Positions 1 through 11,017 of a stretch of DNA of 64,000 nt are shown here, piece by piece. The translations under genes and the position numbers were made by a program. The notes under the pieces are model-generated. The model saw nothing but the letters and a program-made list of their open reading frames with translations. It made no database searches and was not told where the DNA came from. Numbering within the stretch: the first letter of the stretch is position 1; each line of letters begins with the position of its first letter. Origin of the DNA: Pinguiococcus pyrenoidosus (lineage: Eukaryota; Sar; Pinguiophyceae; Pinguiochrysidales; Pinguiochrysidaceae); assembly GCA_019677205.1 (NCBI GenBank), contig JAAMXY010000127.1:1-64000 (forward strand), written 5' to 3'.

Positions 1-468
1 AAGGATCACGATGAGAAGCGGCGGAGGCAGAGACCCCGGAGAAGTCCCGACCGACGTCGCAGTATCGCAGTACCAATTGTTTCCCGCATCAGCAACGAGG
101 AGCGGCGCATCACGGAGGCCTCGCGGGTCATTGATTTCTGGCGGAATTGAGGAAATTCATCTACCTTCCAGAAACTTTCCTTGGATTTCAATGACGACCA
201 ATGATATCTCCAGCATTGTGATTTAAATAGAGCGAAAAGTTTTGATGTTATAGAGCAACTATGAATGACATGGTATAAGAAGCTGCCAGACATTCGAAAA
301 TGCAGCCGTCGCCGAGGAGAGGAGTCCACGGCACGACAGCCACACGACAAGGGACAGCCGTCGCCCGCAGCTTTGCTGGCCTATGCAAAAGGCGCCCTCC
401 GCCGCTTGCCTCAGCTTCCCGCGTTCGCTTCTCTTCGCCCAAAGCGCCTCGCACTTCGCCTCCCACAC
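1..468. other. 5' flank of the CobW-like gene, no gene recognised
   Basis: The only open frames here are short and give proteins without recognisable motifs. An in-frame extension of the downstream gene back to 265 exists, but it has no domain character and lies before the better start at 469. I see no repeat or RNA gene. Confidence 0.5.
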
Positions 469-2139
469 ATGGCGGCGATCGTGCACGAAGCAGCTGGCCA
501 AACGGCCGCCGCGCCGGACGCGCGTTTGCCGGTCACGGTGCTGTCGGGCTTTCTGGGCAGTGGCAAGACGACGCTGCTGAAGCACATTCTGCAGAACAAG
601 GAGCAGCTGCGCTGCGCAGTGATCGTCAATGACATGGCTGAGCTCAACATCGACGCGGCGCTCACGCGCAACGCCTCCGTGATCCAGAAGGAGGAGAAGC
701 TCGTGGAGATGCAGAACGGCTGCATCTGCTGCACTCTGCGAGAGGATCTGCTGGAGGAAGTGGCCAAACTCGCCAAGGAGGGCCGCTTCGACTACCTCGT
801 GATCGAGTCCACGGGCATCAGCGAACCCTTGCAAGTGGCAGAGACCTTCACCTTCGAGCTCCACGACCACGAGGAAGACGACCACGACCACGACCACGAG
901 CAAGGGCAAGGGCAAGCGGGAGCGCAAGCGCAAGCGCAAGAGAAGGAAGACGAGCGGAAAGAGGAGGCCGCTGCGGACGAGAAGAAAGGGGAGGAGGCGG
1001 ACTCGGGGGGGAATGGAGCTGCCCAGGTGTGCCTCAAGGATCTGGCTCGCCTGGACACGTGCGTTACCGTCATCGACGCAGCGAACTTCGACGGCACCTT
1101 CGAGACCGGCGACTTCCTCAGCGATCGCTTCAAGGTGGACAACGAGGACGACGATCGCACCGTCCCGGAGCTGATGATTGACCAGATCGAGTTCGCCAAC
1201 ATCATCATCCTGAACAAGACGGACCTGGCCACCGCGGCGGACCTCACCAGAATTATGGCCACTCTGCGGAGACTCAACCCCGCCGCCGAGATCATCCCCG
1301 CCAAGTATTCGAAGGTGCCGCTCAACAAGCTGCTGAACACGAAGCGATTTGACTTCCAGCAGGCTGCCATGGCTCCAGGATGGCTCCAGACCATCCGAGG
1401 CGAGGCGGTGCCCGAGACGGAAGAGTACGGCATCTCGTCCTTCATTTATCGCAGCAGGAAGCCGTTCGCACCGCACAAGCTTTTCGAGGTGGTCGTGGAG
1501 AGCTTCCTCCTGCAGGAGCGATCCGATGGCGACGAGGAGGGAATGGGCGAAGACGGCGAAGAAGATGAAGACGGCGAAGGCGGCGGAGGCGGCGGAGACG
1601 GAGATGGGCAGCCCGACCAACCGGAGGGGGATCAAGGAGACGAAGAGTCGCGGATGGACATGGTGCGCTCCGTGCAGAAGCGCATCGAGTCAAAGAAGGC
1701 GGGTCCCTTCGGAAAGGTGCTGCGCTCCAAGGGATTCTACTGGCTCGCCACGCGCCCCATGAACATGGGCGAATGGTCGCAGGCCGGTGCCATCCTCTCG
1801 ATGAGCAACGCTGGGCCGTGGTTTGTGGACCTGCCTCCCGAGGACTGGCCGGATGACGAGGCCGTGAAAGACGAGATTGTGCGCGACTTTGTCGACGACA
1901 TCGGAGACCACAGGAACGAGATCGTCTTCATCGGCACCTTCGAGCAGGGCGATCAAGCGCGCATCTCCGAGGCCCTGGACCAGTGCCTTGTCTCCGACAG
2001 CGAGTTCAAGGAGTACAAAGACAAGACGCTGAGCATGGAAGACCCATTCGAATCATGGGATGTCCCTTTTGAGGTGGTGGAGGAAGAAGACGAGGAAGCC
2101 GAGGAGGAAGACGAAATGGAGGAGTCCACGGAAGTGTAG
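469..2139 (+). CDS. CobW/ZNG1-type metal-chaperone GTPase
   Basis: A 556-residue G3E-family GTPase, intronless. Near residue 23 is a Walker A motif (GFLGSGKTT), followed by the family's metal-binding GCICC motif near residue 84 and the guanine-specifying NKTD near residue 248. A His/Asp/Glu-rich insertion ([13 protein letters not shown]) around residues 129-142 looks like a zinc-binding loop. A CobW C-terminal domain follows and the tail is strongly acidic. ZNG1/CobW proteins use GTP hydrolysis to deliver zinc to client enzymes such as methionine aminopeptidase; that role here is inferred from family. The start at 469 is chosen because the conserved domain begins soon after it; the frame stays open to 265. 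Two acidic low-complexity inserts (about residues 145-185 and 350-390) are longer than usual. Confidence 0.88.
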   Translation: MAAIVHEAAGQTAAAPDARLPVTVLSGFLGSGKTTLLKHILQNKEQLRCAVIVNDMAELNIDAALTRNASVIQKEEKLVEMQNGCICCTLREDLLEEVAKLAKEGRFDYLVIESTGISEPLQVAETFTFELHDHEEDDHDHDHEQGQGQAGAQAQAQEKEDERKEEAAADEKKGEEADSGGNGAAQVCLKDLARLDTCVTVIDAANFDGTFETGDFLSDRFKVDNEDDDRTVPELMIDQIEFANIIILNKTDLATAADLTRIMATLRRLNPAAEIIPAKYSKVPLNKLLNTKRFDFQQAAMAPGWLQTIRGEAVPETEEYGISSFIYRSRKPFAPHKLFEVVVESFLLQERSDGDEEGMGEDGEEDEDGEGGGGGGDGDGQPDQPEGDQGDEESRMDMVRSVQKRIESKKAGPFGKVLRSKGFYWLATRPMNMGEWSQAGAILSMSNAGPWFVDLPPEDWPDDEAVKDEIVRDFVDDIGDHRNEIVFIGTFEQGDQARISEALDQCLVSDSEFKEYKDKTLSMEDPFESWDVPFEVVEEEDEEAEEEDEMEESTEV

Positions 2140-2305
2140 ACGGAGAGGAAGATGATGCTTAAGTTTTAGTGTAGACCTCCGCCCTCGACCATCTCGACAA
2201 ACCCGAAATCGAGAAACTAGGAAAGAACAAGGGTTCATGTAGGAAAGCGTGGCCATCGCAATCGACAGAATTTGCCAACGAAACCCTGACGAACGGTCGG
2301 AATAC

Positions 2306-2350
2306 TTCTCTCACACTCTCTCCCCTCTCTTTCTCTTTCTCTCACATATA

Positions 2351-2382
<32 letters not shown>

Positions 2383-2505
2383 AACTCTCTTACATCCTCT
2401 CTCAGATATACTCTCACTCTCTCTCTCTCTCTCTCTCTCTTTCTCGAACTCTCTCACATTCTATCTCACATCCTCTCTCTCTCTTTGTCGGACTCTCTCA
2501 CATCT
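2306..2505. repeat. Interrupted (CT)n microsatellite block
   Basis: Two nearly pure CT tracts lie between about 2350 and 2445, flanked by CTCTCACAT-like interruptions. The block reads as repeated ctctctcacat(c/a)-type units, suggesting expansion of a longer unit as well as of the dinucleotide. Confidence 0.9.
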
Positions 2506-3035
2506 ACTCATTCTGCAACAGCGGAAGGAATGCAAGTAACGAGATTGGGCGAGCGTGGGAAGGAATGGATTCGAGTGATAGCGAGTGATCGGGCACCTGC
2601 TTCATAAGTCATTAACGCATCCAAGTTGCTTCTCTTTCTTTGGTGCACTTTGACGCCATTCCAAGAGAAGAAAGGGTGTTGATATAGGAAACCTCGACGA
2701 TCGTGATCGAGAGAACTTGCCAGGGAAACCCTGACTAACGAAGGGAACACGCATCTCTCCTCTCTCTACGTGGATCAGTCGCGTCTTCGCTAAAATTCCA
2801 ACGCCCAGAGCTCCTCTCGAAGAGGAATCTTGTGATCATCATACTGCCGCGCCCTCCTGTCCAATAAGATTGCAGTAGAGGCGTTACAGAACTGCAGTGA
2901 ACCCGCCCGAGGTACCGAAGTAGGCAGGCGGATGTACCGTTCTGACGTTGCAAGAAAGTTCGGTTCGTATGGGAATCTCAGCTGACAGCCACAACGCCTC
3001 TTCGTCGGCGTTGTGGTCTCTCGACTTTTCTCAGC

Positions 3036-3068
<33 letters not shown>

Positions 3069-3069
3069 C
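3036..3069. repeat. (TC)n microsatellite
   Basis: A short, nearly pure TC tract in the same intergenic space. Confidence 0.85.
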
Positions 3070-3311
3070 CCCACATCTTCAACCTCGGCCTCTTGTAACG
3101 CTCGCCCGCTATCAAGCGTCCTTTTCATCTACGAACAAAGCTCCTTCCTGCCGAGCTCGGAAGATGAGGTCTGGCGGAAGCAAGCAATCCGCTCTGGTCC
3201 TCGTGCCCGGGACCATGCGCAAAGCAGTGGTGGACTGGACGAGGTGAAACGAAAGGAAACCCGAGCACATCGCTGAATGCTCTCCTTGCCAAGAGAGAAT
3301 GGAGGAAAGTA

Positions 3312-4904
3312 ATGCGCAGGAGCTCTTCCCATGGTTTTAGGCAGCTACGGTCGCAGATCTCCGGGTCGTTCTCATCCAGCGATCTCCAGGGGGACGAGAG
3401 GTGCGTTTTTTTTCCCTGCCAACGCTGTGTAGCATCTGCGCGGAAGTGCACGGACTGAGATGGCGATTCGCTGTGCCATAGAGATTACGGCGCTGCTGCA
3501 GAGGCCATCCGCGAGAACTTGGCCTTCTATGCGCGCCTGTCCCTCCTGGGCGTGGGGCCCATCAAGGCCAAGATGGCCGCTCTGCTGTACACCGTCACCA
3601 CGATCATCTACTGGCGTGGCTATGGCCTCTCATGGGAGGTCACGGCCGCGGCGTCCTTGGTGGTGCTGGTGGTGGCCATTTCGCAGCTGTATCTCGCCGT
3701 CGTGGGCTACTTTGGCGGCACCAAGCTCCTCCAGATGCTGTTCCGCTCCATCATCGAGCGAGAGCAGGTCCGAAAGACCTACGTCGCTCCCGCGGAGGAG
3801 GCCTACGCCGAGCAGGTTGAACGATTTCACAGCGTGCAGAAGCGCCGCGAGTCCTCCAAGGTCCTGGCTCTGCCGGCGGATGAGCTGCGAGCATCGAATG
3901 CGTCGTGGGGCGAAATGGGCTTCGAGGGAAAAGCTGAAGCCGTCCCGACCCTCGGGGGCGTCCAGCGCACTGCCGACAAGGCGGACGAGGAGACGCCGCG
4001 ATCCTTGTTCAAGGACAGTGCGACCGAGGGAGAGCACGAGCTCACACGGGACCTTTCCGATACGTTCTTCTCCAGGAATCCCCACTTCCTGAGCAATTCG
4101 GTGGACGTGGACAAGGCGATTCGCAGAGTCATTCTCGGCAGGAAGATGGAGTTCTACGTTGCCATCGCCCTGCAGATTGCGCTCATTTCCTTCTGGCACG
4201 TTCGGGCATCGCAGCTGGCATGGCGCGAGAAGGGACGAGACAGCTGGGAGGCCATGGCAGCGCTCCCGTCCTTGCTGGTCGGCTGCGTGGTGTCCATCCC
4301 ATTCACGGCCCAGGCCGTTCTGGGCAACTCCATCCTGGACATGTGCGGCGTGCTGACGGTGGCAGACATTGAGGGGTTCCGCGATGTCATCGTGGGCGTT
4401 CTGTCCGAGTCGTCCCGGTCCAAGGACGAGACCATCGCGGAGCTCGACGTGTCCCGACTGCGGCTGCTGCGGCACATCAAGAGTCACAACAAAGTGTTCC
4501 GGAAGGCCATCACCTCCTTCCTCGCGATGCAGTTTGTGCTAATCTTCCTGTACATCTTCCTTGCCTTTCAAGTCAGCGGAGGCGAGGCTATCGAGATCGT
4601 GGCGCAGGTCACGCTGATTGTGATCGCGACGTTCACCGCGTCCAATGCGCTGGCGACGCTGCGGCTGATCGCTCGGCCGGCGGACCGCTGGCAGAAGATT
4701 CTAGTCCAGGAGATTGCCCACTTTCGCATCATGGGGGAAGCGAATCGCGTCTTCGGAGACTACGCGGCGTTCAAGCTGGTGCTGTCGGAAATGCGCATCG
4801 GCTTCCTCTTTGCAGGCTTCGTGGTCACCACCACGGACGTCTTCCGAGCCGCAGCCACGCTTGTGATTGCCATGGGCATTGCGATCTTTGAGAAGTTTGC
4901 ATAG
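3312..4904 (+). CDS. Polytopic membrane protein of unknown function
   Basis: Modelled as two exons, 3312-3400 and 3482-4904 (intron with GTGCGT donor and ATAG acceptor, 81 nt). The second exon is long and open. The first is inferred because no ATG occurs in frame after the stop at 3456, and this donor/acceptor pair keeps phase. The protein has about six or seven hydrophobic segments: one or two near the N terminus, a pair after the central soluble part (about 4150-4330), a pair at about 4500-4660 and a C-terminal one. The central soluble part (about 3760-4090) is charged. I do not recognise the family. The C terminus is converging with the coiled-coil gene 97 bp away. Confidence 0.7.
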
Positions 4905-5001
4905 AATGGAACCGCACGGCGCAAGGCGAAGGGGGCATCACGATCATCAGCATCATCATCAGCATCATCATAGTTCTTTCAAGGTCCGGCAAGGTGTGCT
5001 C

Positions 5002-8000
5002 TTACGCATCGTTGCGGTGGTGATTCTCGTCTAGCCTCGGTGGTGGCGCCTCGGTGGCCACAGATCGGCCACCCACGTTTCGTCGAAGGGCTTTTTGCGG
5101 CGTCGGCTTCGGAATCAAGCTTCTGGCAGATGCCGAGGCAGCCGCAGCTTCCTGCGATTTTCTTAGACCTTGCTGCCCCGTCAAGTACCAGTCGAGGGCT
5201 TCCCGGCGTGCCGCGTCTTCGGCTTGACCAAGGCTGCCATGATGAGCACCTTCAGGAACCTCGATGCTGCTCCCCATTTGCTGAACCTTGTCTCGAGTTC
5301 GGCCGCCCACACTGTCGGCCGCATTCTGCGGGTAGCGGTTTGCAAACACCTCGTAGCTGATAGGAGACTTCTCTGCCGATGACGCGTCCGTGGCCGCATC
5401 GAAGTTCTCGGCACTCGAGAGCAGCGAGATCATGGTTGTCGGTTTCGAGGGTATCGAATGGGGGTCAATATTCTCCTGCAAGTTCCCGGCTGCCCCAAGA
5501 CTGGCGCGATGCTTCCCGGATGGCGGTTGCTGTTGCAGTAGCGTCTTGATGTAGCTGTCCCTCTGTTCGGCCAGCGTCTGTAAGCGATCAATGGCCAGTG
5601 ATAAGTAAGATCGCTCTTGTTTCAGCTTCGCGAGACTCTCCTGCGTCGCATCGATGCTTGCGAGAGCATCGCCGAGAGCCGCTTCCAGTCTCGCCTTCTC
5701 CTCGGTAATTGCCAGAATCTTGTCTTGCGACTGGGAATCGCGAGCTTCGAGCGTGGCGCTTTCGCTGCGCAGGCGATCGGCCTCTTTCTCCTTGGCCTTC
5801 AGAAGCTCGACGACGGAAGCGTGCTTCGCCTCGAGCTGACGTCCACGTGCCTGGCAGTCCTCAGCCTTGGCCTTCTCCGTCTCGAGCTCGCGATCCACAC
5901 GTTCTCGGTCCCGCTTCAAGCATTGCATTTCGTCCTCCAGGGAGGCCTTTATCTGATCGAGGCTTCTCAGCTCGCCTCGCAGCCGACTGAGCTCGCATGC
6001 GTGCTTCTCATTCTGCCCACGAACTGTGGTAAGATCGGAGTTGGCCTTGGCAAGCTCGCTTTGCAGCCTCTTGGATCGCTTCCGCATCTCGCCCTTCTGC
6101 TGCCGCAATGCCACCCGATGATCTTCCGCGAGCGCGTGGGACGAGGTGAGCACCTTCTCCTGATGCCTCATGGCGGCCTCGAGGCATTCCGCAATGGCGG
6201 AGGCCCAGTCCCAGAGCCATTTCTCCACTTCTTCAGCAGGCAGGGCGACCTTGGGGAGACTCCAAGGCTCGGCAGAAAGCGTGGGCAGCGACCGCTGGGC
6301 GAGATCGAGTCCATCTGAGCCGCTGGCAAGTGGATCCGAGCTCGTCGGTTGCGCAAGGCTCCGCGTATCCTGTCCCGAGCGACGATGGCCCTCGTCATCC
6401 GCGGCGGCGATGAGGGCAGCCAGCCTATCCGAGCAGCGACGCAGCGCCTCTTTCATGTCTCGCGCAGCATCGGCAGTGGGAGTCGCCAGGGACTTTAGGT
6501 GGAGGCTACCCAGATCGTCCACGCCCAGCTGGCCACGATGCGAGCCGAGAAGCAGCGCGCTCAACGAGCTGGCGGACGCGGACGCGTCCTCGCCTTCCAT
6601 CCTTCTCCTCAGAGCAAGGGACGCGCGAAGGACCGCAAGGCAGCGGTCCTCAAGACTCTTCATCACCCTCGGCTGGACTTCGGCAACCGTGGACAGAGCC
6701 TGCAGTGCGGCCCGAGCAAGTCGGGTGCTGTAGCTGGCGACCCTCACGGCCGAAGCGCGTCCGTCTCCACACTTTAATCGGAGATCATCCTGTTCGCTTT
6801 TGCTCGCCGAAAGCGCCTTCTCGAGATTCTCAACATGCTCTTTTTGTCGGTAGAGCTGGTCGCGCATGCGTTCGGCTTCCACCTCGAGCTTCTGCTTCAT
6901 GTCCCGGATCTGTACTTCTCTCTCGTTGGCGCCCTCGGACCTCCGGCTGGTGTCCTTCGTCGCGTCCAGCAGCACGTCTTTCAACTGCTTCTCAAGCCTC
7001 TCCTTATCGCTCTGCACTGCAAGCAACGCTGCGCGCTTGTCGTCCAGTTCTCTGCGCAGTGCCTGAACCTCGAGCTCGTGGTGCATGGGAACATGCAAGA
7101 GCTGAGCACGAGCAGCGGCATCGCCGTCGAGCTCGCTCCGCATCTTCAGCTTTTCATGCATGAGGGTCTTCGCCAGCGCCTCCTTGTCCGCGACCCGCTC
7201 CCGAAGGACCTCAAGCTGAACGGACGTCCTCTTCTCGTACTCGTCCGCATCTTCTTTGCTTCGATCCGCCTTTTCCTGCAGGAGACGGACTCTCGCTTCA
7301 CTCTCATCCGCCCTTTCCTTCTCCGCAAGCACGGCTTTCTGTAAGTTCTGCACCTCCCGCCGCGCGCCACGTTCCATATCAGTCCCCTCCTTTTCCAGCA
7401 ATCGGACTGTCTCGGACAGCTGCAGAACCTTTGCATTGCTGCCAGCGAGCTCCTCCTTCGCTTCTCGAAGCGCTTCTTCGGATGCCTTGAGCTGGTTACG
7501 ATGCTGGTCCACCTGCTGGACGAGCTCCGCCTTCCGTCGCGACTCTTCGGCACTCCGTGTCTCCAAACTGCGCTGCTTGTCGAGCGCCCGGGACAGCTCC
7601 GTTAGAAGCTGCTTTTGCGACTCGTCCTTCTGCGCAGATCCTTCGCGCAGCACTGCCAGCTGACCCAACACATCGCTGCGTTGCCGTTCCATCGCACTGC
7701 CCTCATTCTTTAAGTGCTCTTCGAGGAGGCGAGCGCGCGCCTCCGCCTCCTCTGCTCTGCCCTGTTGAACGAGGATGGCTGCTTGGAGCTCTTGCATCCT
7801 GACCCTGGCTCCGGCCTCCAGTTGGTTTCCCTCGCGCTCCAGCGTGCCCATGGCTTCTGTGAGCTGCGCGGTCTTAAGCTTGCTGCCATGCAGCTCAAGG
7901 CGGAGGGCGTCTATCTCCCCTCTGGCCCGCCGCAACTCGTCTTCATCTGCTCGGTACCGCTGGCGGATGGCTTCGGCTTGTCGCTCCAGGTCACACCTGC

Positions 8001-8550
8001 GCTGCGTTTCCTGCTGAAGTCTCATCTCCAGCTCGTGCGCCTCCGTAGAAATCTTCTCTCTCGCGGCCACCGCCGCCCGGAGTTTCTCCTCGTTCCGATG
8101 GCCACCAGACGCCTCATTCTGCAGTCGCTGAATCGCCGCTTTGGCGCGGCCGAGCACCTTGTTGTAGTCCTGGATCTCGAGCGCCTGCTCCTGGCACTTG
8201 ATGAGTGCGTTCGCCAGCTCGCGGCGCAGTTCATCCGCCTCCTCCGGAGGCAGCGAACCCACGGCATGAACTTCAGCAGCGGACTTCTCCGGAGAGCGCC
8301 GCGTCTGCGCTTGAAAGAGCCGCATCTTCAGGTCGAAGTTCTCGCTCTCAAGCGCCTTCAGACGGTCCTGGCGCTGATTCAGCGTGGGCGACAGAGTCAC
8401 GGTGGCCGCGGTGCCGGGGACGTCCATGGTGCTTCTGTCAAGGGGCCTCTCCGCAGCGCCGGACTTGAATTCCACAGCAACGGTTTGGCGGGAACGTCGG
8501 CCGTTTGAATGGAGCCTCGAAAACGGGGATCTCATTGGCTCAGGCCCCAT
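5002..8550 (-). CDS. CM1 (centrosomin motif 1) coiled-coil protein
   Basis: About 1182 residues, intronless and almost entirely coiled coil. Near the N terminus (about residues 52-83 from the chosen Met) is a stretch containing LKALESENFDLKMRLF, which closely fits the CM1/Cnn_1N motif of centrosomin, CDK5RAP2, pericentrin-related yeast proteins and Mto1. In those proteins CM1 binds and activates gamma-tubulin ring complexes. Long heptad regions follow, interrupted by a globular or disordered part around 6000-6800. The frame stays open to 8631; the Met at 8550 is favoured because earlier residues look like leader sequence. A role in anchoring microtubule nucleation at a centrosome or basal body is inferred from the motif. 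Confidence 0.72.
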   Translation of the reverse strand: MGPEPMRSPFSRLHSNGRRSRQTVAVEFKSGAAERPLDRSTMDVPGTAATVTLSPTLNQRQDRLKALESENFDLKMRLFQAQTRRSPEKSAAEVHAVGSLPPEEADELRRELANALIKCQEQALEIQDYNKVLGRAKAAIQRLQNEASGGHRNEEKLRAAVAAREKISTEAHELEMRLQQETQRRCDLERQAEAIRQRYRADEDELRRARGEIDALRLELHGSKLKTAQLTEAMGTLEREGNQLEAGARVRMQELQAAILVQQGRAEEAEARARLLEEHLKNEGSAMERQRSDVLGQLAVLREGSAQKDESQKQLLTELSRALDKQRSLETRSAEESRRKAELVQQVDQHRNQLKASEEALREAKEELAGSNAKVLQLSETVRLLEKEGTDMERGARREVQNLQKAVLAEKERADESEARVRLLQEKADRSKEDADEYEKRTSVQLEVLRERVADKEALAKTLMHEKLKMRSELDGDAAARAQLLHVPMHHELEVQALRRELDDKRAALLAVQSDKERLEKQLKDVLLDATKDTSRRSEGANEREVQIRDMKQKLEVEAERMRDQLYRQKEHVENLEKALSASKSEQDDLRLKCGDGRASAVRVASYSTRLARAALQALSTVAEVQPRVMKSLEDRCLAVLRASLALRRRMEGEDASASASSLSALLLGSHRGQLGVDDLGSLHLKSLATPTADAARDMKEALRRCSDRLAALIAAADDEGHRRSGQDTRSLAQPTSSDPLASGSDGLDLAQRSLPTLSAEPWSLPKVALPAEEVEKWLWDWASAIAECLEAAMRHQEKVLTSSHALAEDHRVALRQQKGEMRKRSKRLQSELAKANSDLTTVRGQNEKHACELSRLRGELRSLDQIKASLEDEMQCLKRDRERVDRELETEKAKAEDCQARGRQLEAKHASVVELLKAKEKEADRLRSESATLEARDSQSQDKILAITEEKARLEAALGDALASIDATQESLAKLKQERSYLSLAIDRLQTLAEQRDSYIKTLLQQQPPSGKHRASLGAAGNLQENIDPHSIPSKPTTMISLLSSAENFDAATDASSAEKSPISYEVFANRYPQNAADSVGGRTRDKVQQMGSSIEVPEGAHHGSLGQAEDAARREALDWYLTGQQGLRKSQEAAAASASARSLIPKPTPQKALRRNVGGRSVATEAPPPRLDENHHRNDA

Positions 8551-8818
8551 TTTGAATATTAATTGACGTTCGCGTTTGCAGAGATCCCGCAGGCGGACAG
8601 AGACGAGCCGTCCGCAGAGAGACCACGTCACCTGCGCCGCTGGCTATTGCGACTCGGCTCTCCGACCTTCTCAGCTTCCCAGTCTCGCGGACTCGGCCCT
8701 CTGAAGGCAGTTGGGAGAAGGGAGGAGCAACCCGAGTGGGTCTGGGCTGTGTTGGGGCGGCGGCAGAGCGGTTCTGAGTCTTTGCCCCGATTGTTCTTGC
8801 TTGTCCAAGGTTCAGGAG

Positions 8819-9853
8819 ATGTCTTCCAGAGCACTTTGCATCCTCAGCCTCTGCAGTCTTGCAGGCTGCGGAGCTGGCCTTGGAGTGCGAGCCCCCAGCG
8901 GATTGAGGACATCGGCACCGCTGGGGAAGCTGGAAAGAGGAGCGGCGCCGCCGGCACTTGCACCCCTGCGAGCGGGATTGGTCACCGAGGAGGCTGAGCA
9001 AGTGGATGTGCTGGCGACCAAGGGCAAGAAAGGGCCGGCGCCCAAGCTCGCCATTGAGGGCGACTCCCTGGAGGCCACGTGGTGGCAGCATGCGCTCTTG
9101 GGCGGAGTGTGGCTCACGAGCGCCGTCCTCTTCGCGGAGGTCTTCCGGGCGATTCACAATCCCGTGGACGCTGCGGTGATCCTGGCGACCTTTGCGTACA
9201 GCGTGGTGTTTGCAGATCTGTTCTCGGGCTTCTTCCACTGGGTGGTGGACAACTACGGTGGGCTGGAGACCCCGATTTTCGGCTCGGTCATTGCCGCCTT
9301 CCAGGGGCATCACGACGCGCCGTGGACCATCACCTACAGGCCATTCTCGAACAATGTGCACAAAATCTGTTATGCTGCGCTGCCCGGCTGCATCCTAACG
9401 CTGCTGGCGCACTACTTCTTGGACCTCTCCCCGGTGCTCATGGTCTTCCTCACGGTCTACTTCAATGGCCAGATCCTTGCCCAGGTATGAGCCACGCGCG
9501 ACTGGCCTCTGCACCACCAGGGATGCTCACGTCTGTTGTGTCCTGTGCGCACTGCACTCCCTCAGGAATTCCACAAGTACAGCCATATGGCCACCGTGCC
9601 TCCGCTGGCTCGCCGTCTGCAGGATATGGGCGTGATGCTCTCGAAGAAGGAGCACGGTCTGCATCATCTGGCGCCCTATCGAGGACGGTACAGCATTCTG
9701 AATGGCGTGTCGAACCCCTTTTTGGACGGCAACGGCGTGTGGCGTAGACTAGAGCTGCTGGTGTACCAACTGAGTGGGCAGGAGCCCAATACTTGGAAGC
9801 TCGATCCAGAACTCCGAGAGCGGACGCTGCGAAAGCAGTTCAGACCGGAATAA
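8819..9853 (+). CDS. FAD4/CarF/PEDS1-type lipid desaturase, probably plastid-targeted
   Basis: Two exons, 8819-9484 and 9566-9853, with an 81-nt phase-0 intron; 317 residues. The domain carries the family's histidine motifs: FHWVVDN, GHHDAPW, EFHKYSH and HGLHH, with membrane helices between them. This family includes plastid FAD4, which makes the trans-3 double bond of 16:1 phosphatidylglycerol, and animal PEDS1/bacterial CarF, which make the plasmalogen vinyl ether. The first 20 or so residues form a signal peptide (ALCILSLCSLAGCGAG), followed by an Arg/Ser/Ala-rich stretch, as in bipartite plastid leaders. On that basis FAD4-like activity in the plastid is the better guess; PEDS1-like activity in the ER is the alternative. 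Confidence 0.85.
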
Positions 9854-10013
9854 GGCCAATGTTCCAGCTTCCATCCTGCTGTCCTTGGCCTCTGTCGTTA
9901 CTTTCGCGGTAGTCTCTCCATGGCGAAGGCGGGAAGATCGCAATGCGGAAAAGGCATCGGAGACGGACTGCTGGTGAGCTCGCGCGGATCAGCAGATCGG
10001 TTAGCCTGTGGAA

Positions 10014-11017
10014 TCACGTATGCTGGCCACCGCGAAGGTCGTCTTCCAACGCTGGGTGGGTCTCCAGAACGTCCAGGATCATCCGTGCTCCTCGTAGCAA
10101 CGTCGCACCGTCCACGCGCAGCACTTCCGGCAACTGGTCCGCCGGAATCTGAAGCCCGCTCGCCTCCCGCGTCCCGTCTTCGTGGTTGCCGTTCTTCTCG
10201 CATATGAGATCCCGATGGATCGCAGCCACGTACAGAGCAGCGACGCCAAGCTCTTCTGCCGACATGGAGACGCCAAGCCCCACCATGAGGCAGTCGTTCA
10301 AAATGTTCGTGGCCGTCTGAATCAGTTCTCCCGGCGATTCCCGCAGCTGAGCAAGCCGTGCCGAAAGCAGCTTGGTCTGTGTCAAAGGTCGAACTATCAG
10401 TTTTCCCTTCCCATTTCTTCGGCCAGCCCAAGAGCTCCGAAAGAGGCAAGGGCTCTTTCTTTTCCTTTTTTGGGGGTTTGCAAAAGCCACGGTACCTTCT
10501 CTTGCAAGACATCAAAGGGATGGGCAGCGTGCAATTCGAAAGCAAGCGTCTGAAGCAGCACTCGCTCGCACACCAGGATCCGCTCTCTCTCCAGCGCCAC
10601 GATGTCCTCATTTCGGTCTGCATCCTTTGTGGATTGGCAAGACTGCGTCTCAGCGTCCTGTCTGCGCAGGCGCCGGCATTTCAAGATGATGTCTCGAAAG
10701 AGCTGAACCCCTTCTTCGACTTTGACGGCCAAGAACAGACAGGTCTCAGCGACCAAGAAGTGATCATGTCTCAAGAGTGACTGTCTCTCGTAGAAGCGTC
10801 TTAAGTACAGCAGCGCTGTGGCGATTGACACCTTCGAAGCGCCCACCAAGTGTCCGCAGCTCTCGAGAAAGAAGCTGCTGTACAGCAGGATTCGGTCCTC
10901 GTCTTCCGCACTCACGCCATCTCTCTGGGAAGGACTCAGGTCCACCATGGGTCCAGAAGCCCTTTCCCATGCGTCCGCCATGCTGTGCCTCTTGTGTGCT
11001 CCAGCAGCTGACATCAA
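10014..11017 (-). CDS. Cyclin of the K/T/L transcriptional type
   Basis: Two exons on the minus strand, 11017-10496 and 10376-10014 (119-nt intron, GTACCG donor); 294 residues. The first exon has a cyclin box with ATALLYLRRFYERQS, LFLAVKVEE and the second-helix pattern LLQTLAFELHAAHPF. The second supplies the C-terminal cyclin fold. The RFY and KVEE patterns are typical of cyclins K, T and L, which pair with CDK9/12/11-type kinases to phosphorylate RNA polymerase II or splicing factors. A charged loop near residues 110-125 is longer than in animal cyclins. The protein stops soon after the cyclin fold, so there is no long C-terminal tail. Confidence 0.83.

Larger units (their letters stand above)
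2140..3311. other. Repeat-rich intergenic region
   Basis: It holds long CT/GA-rich simple repeats and several short open frames (Leu/Ser or Arg/Glu repeat products) that are repeat translation. I see no supported gene. An ATG at 3172 opens a short frame but lacks similarity to anything recognised. Confidence 0.6.
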
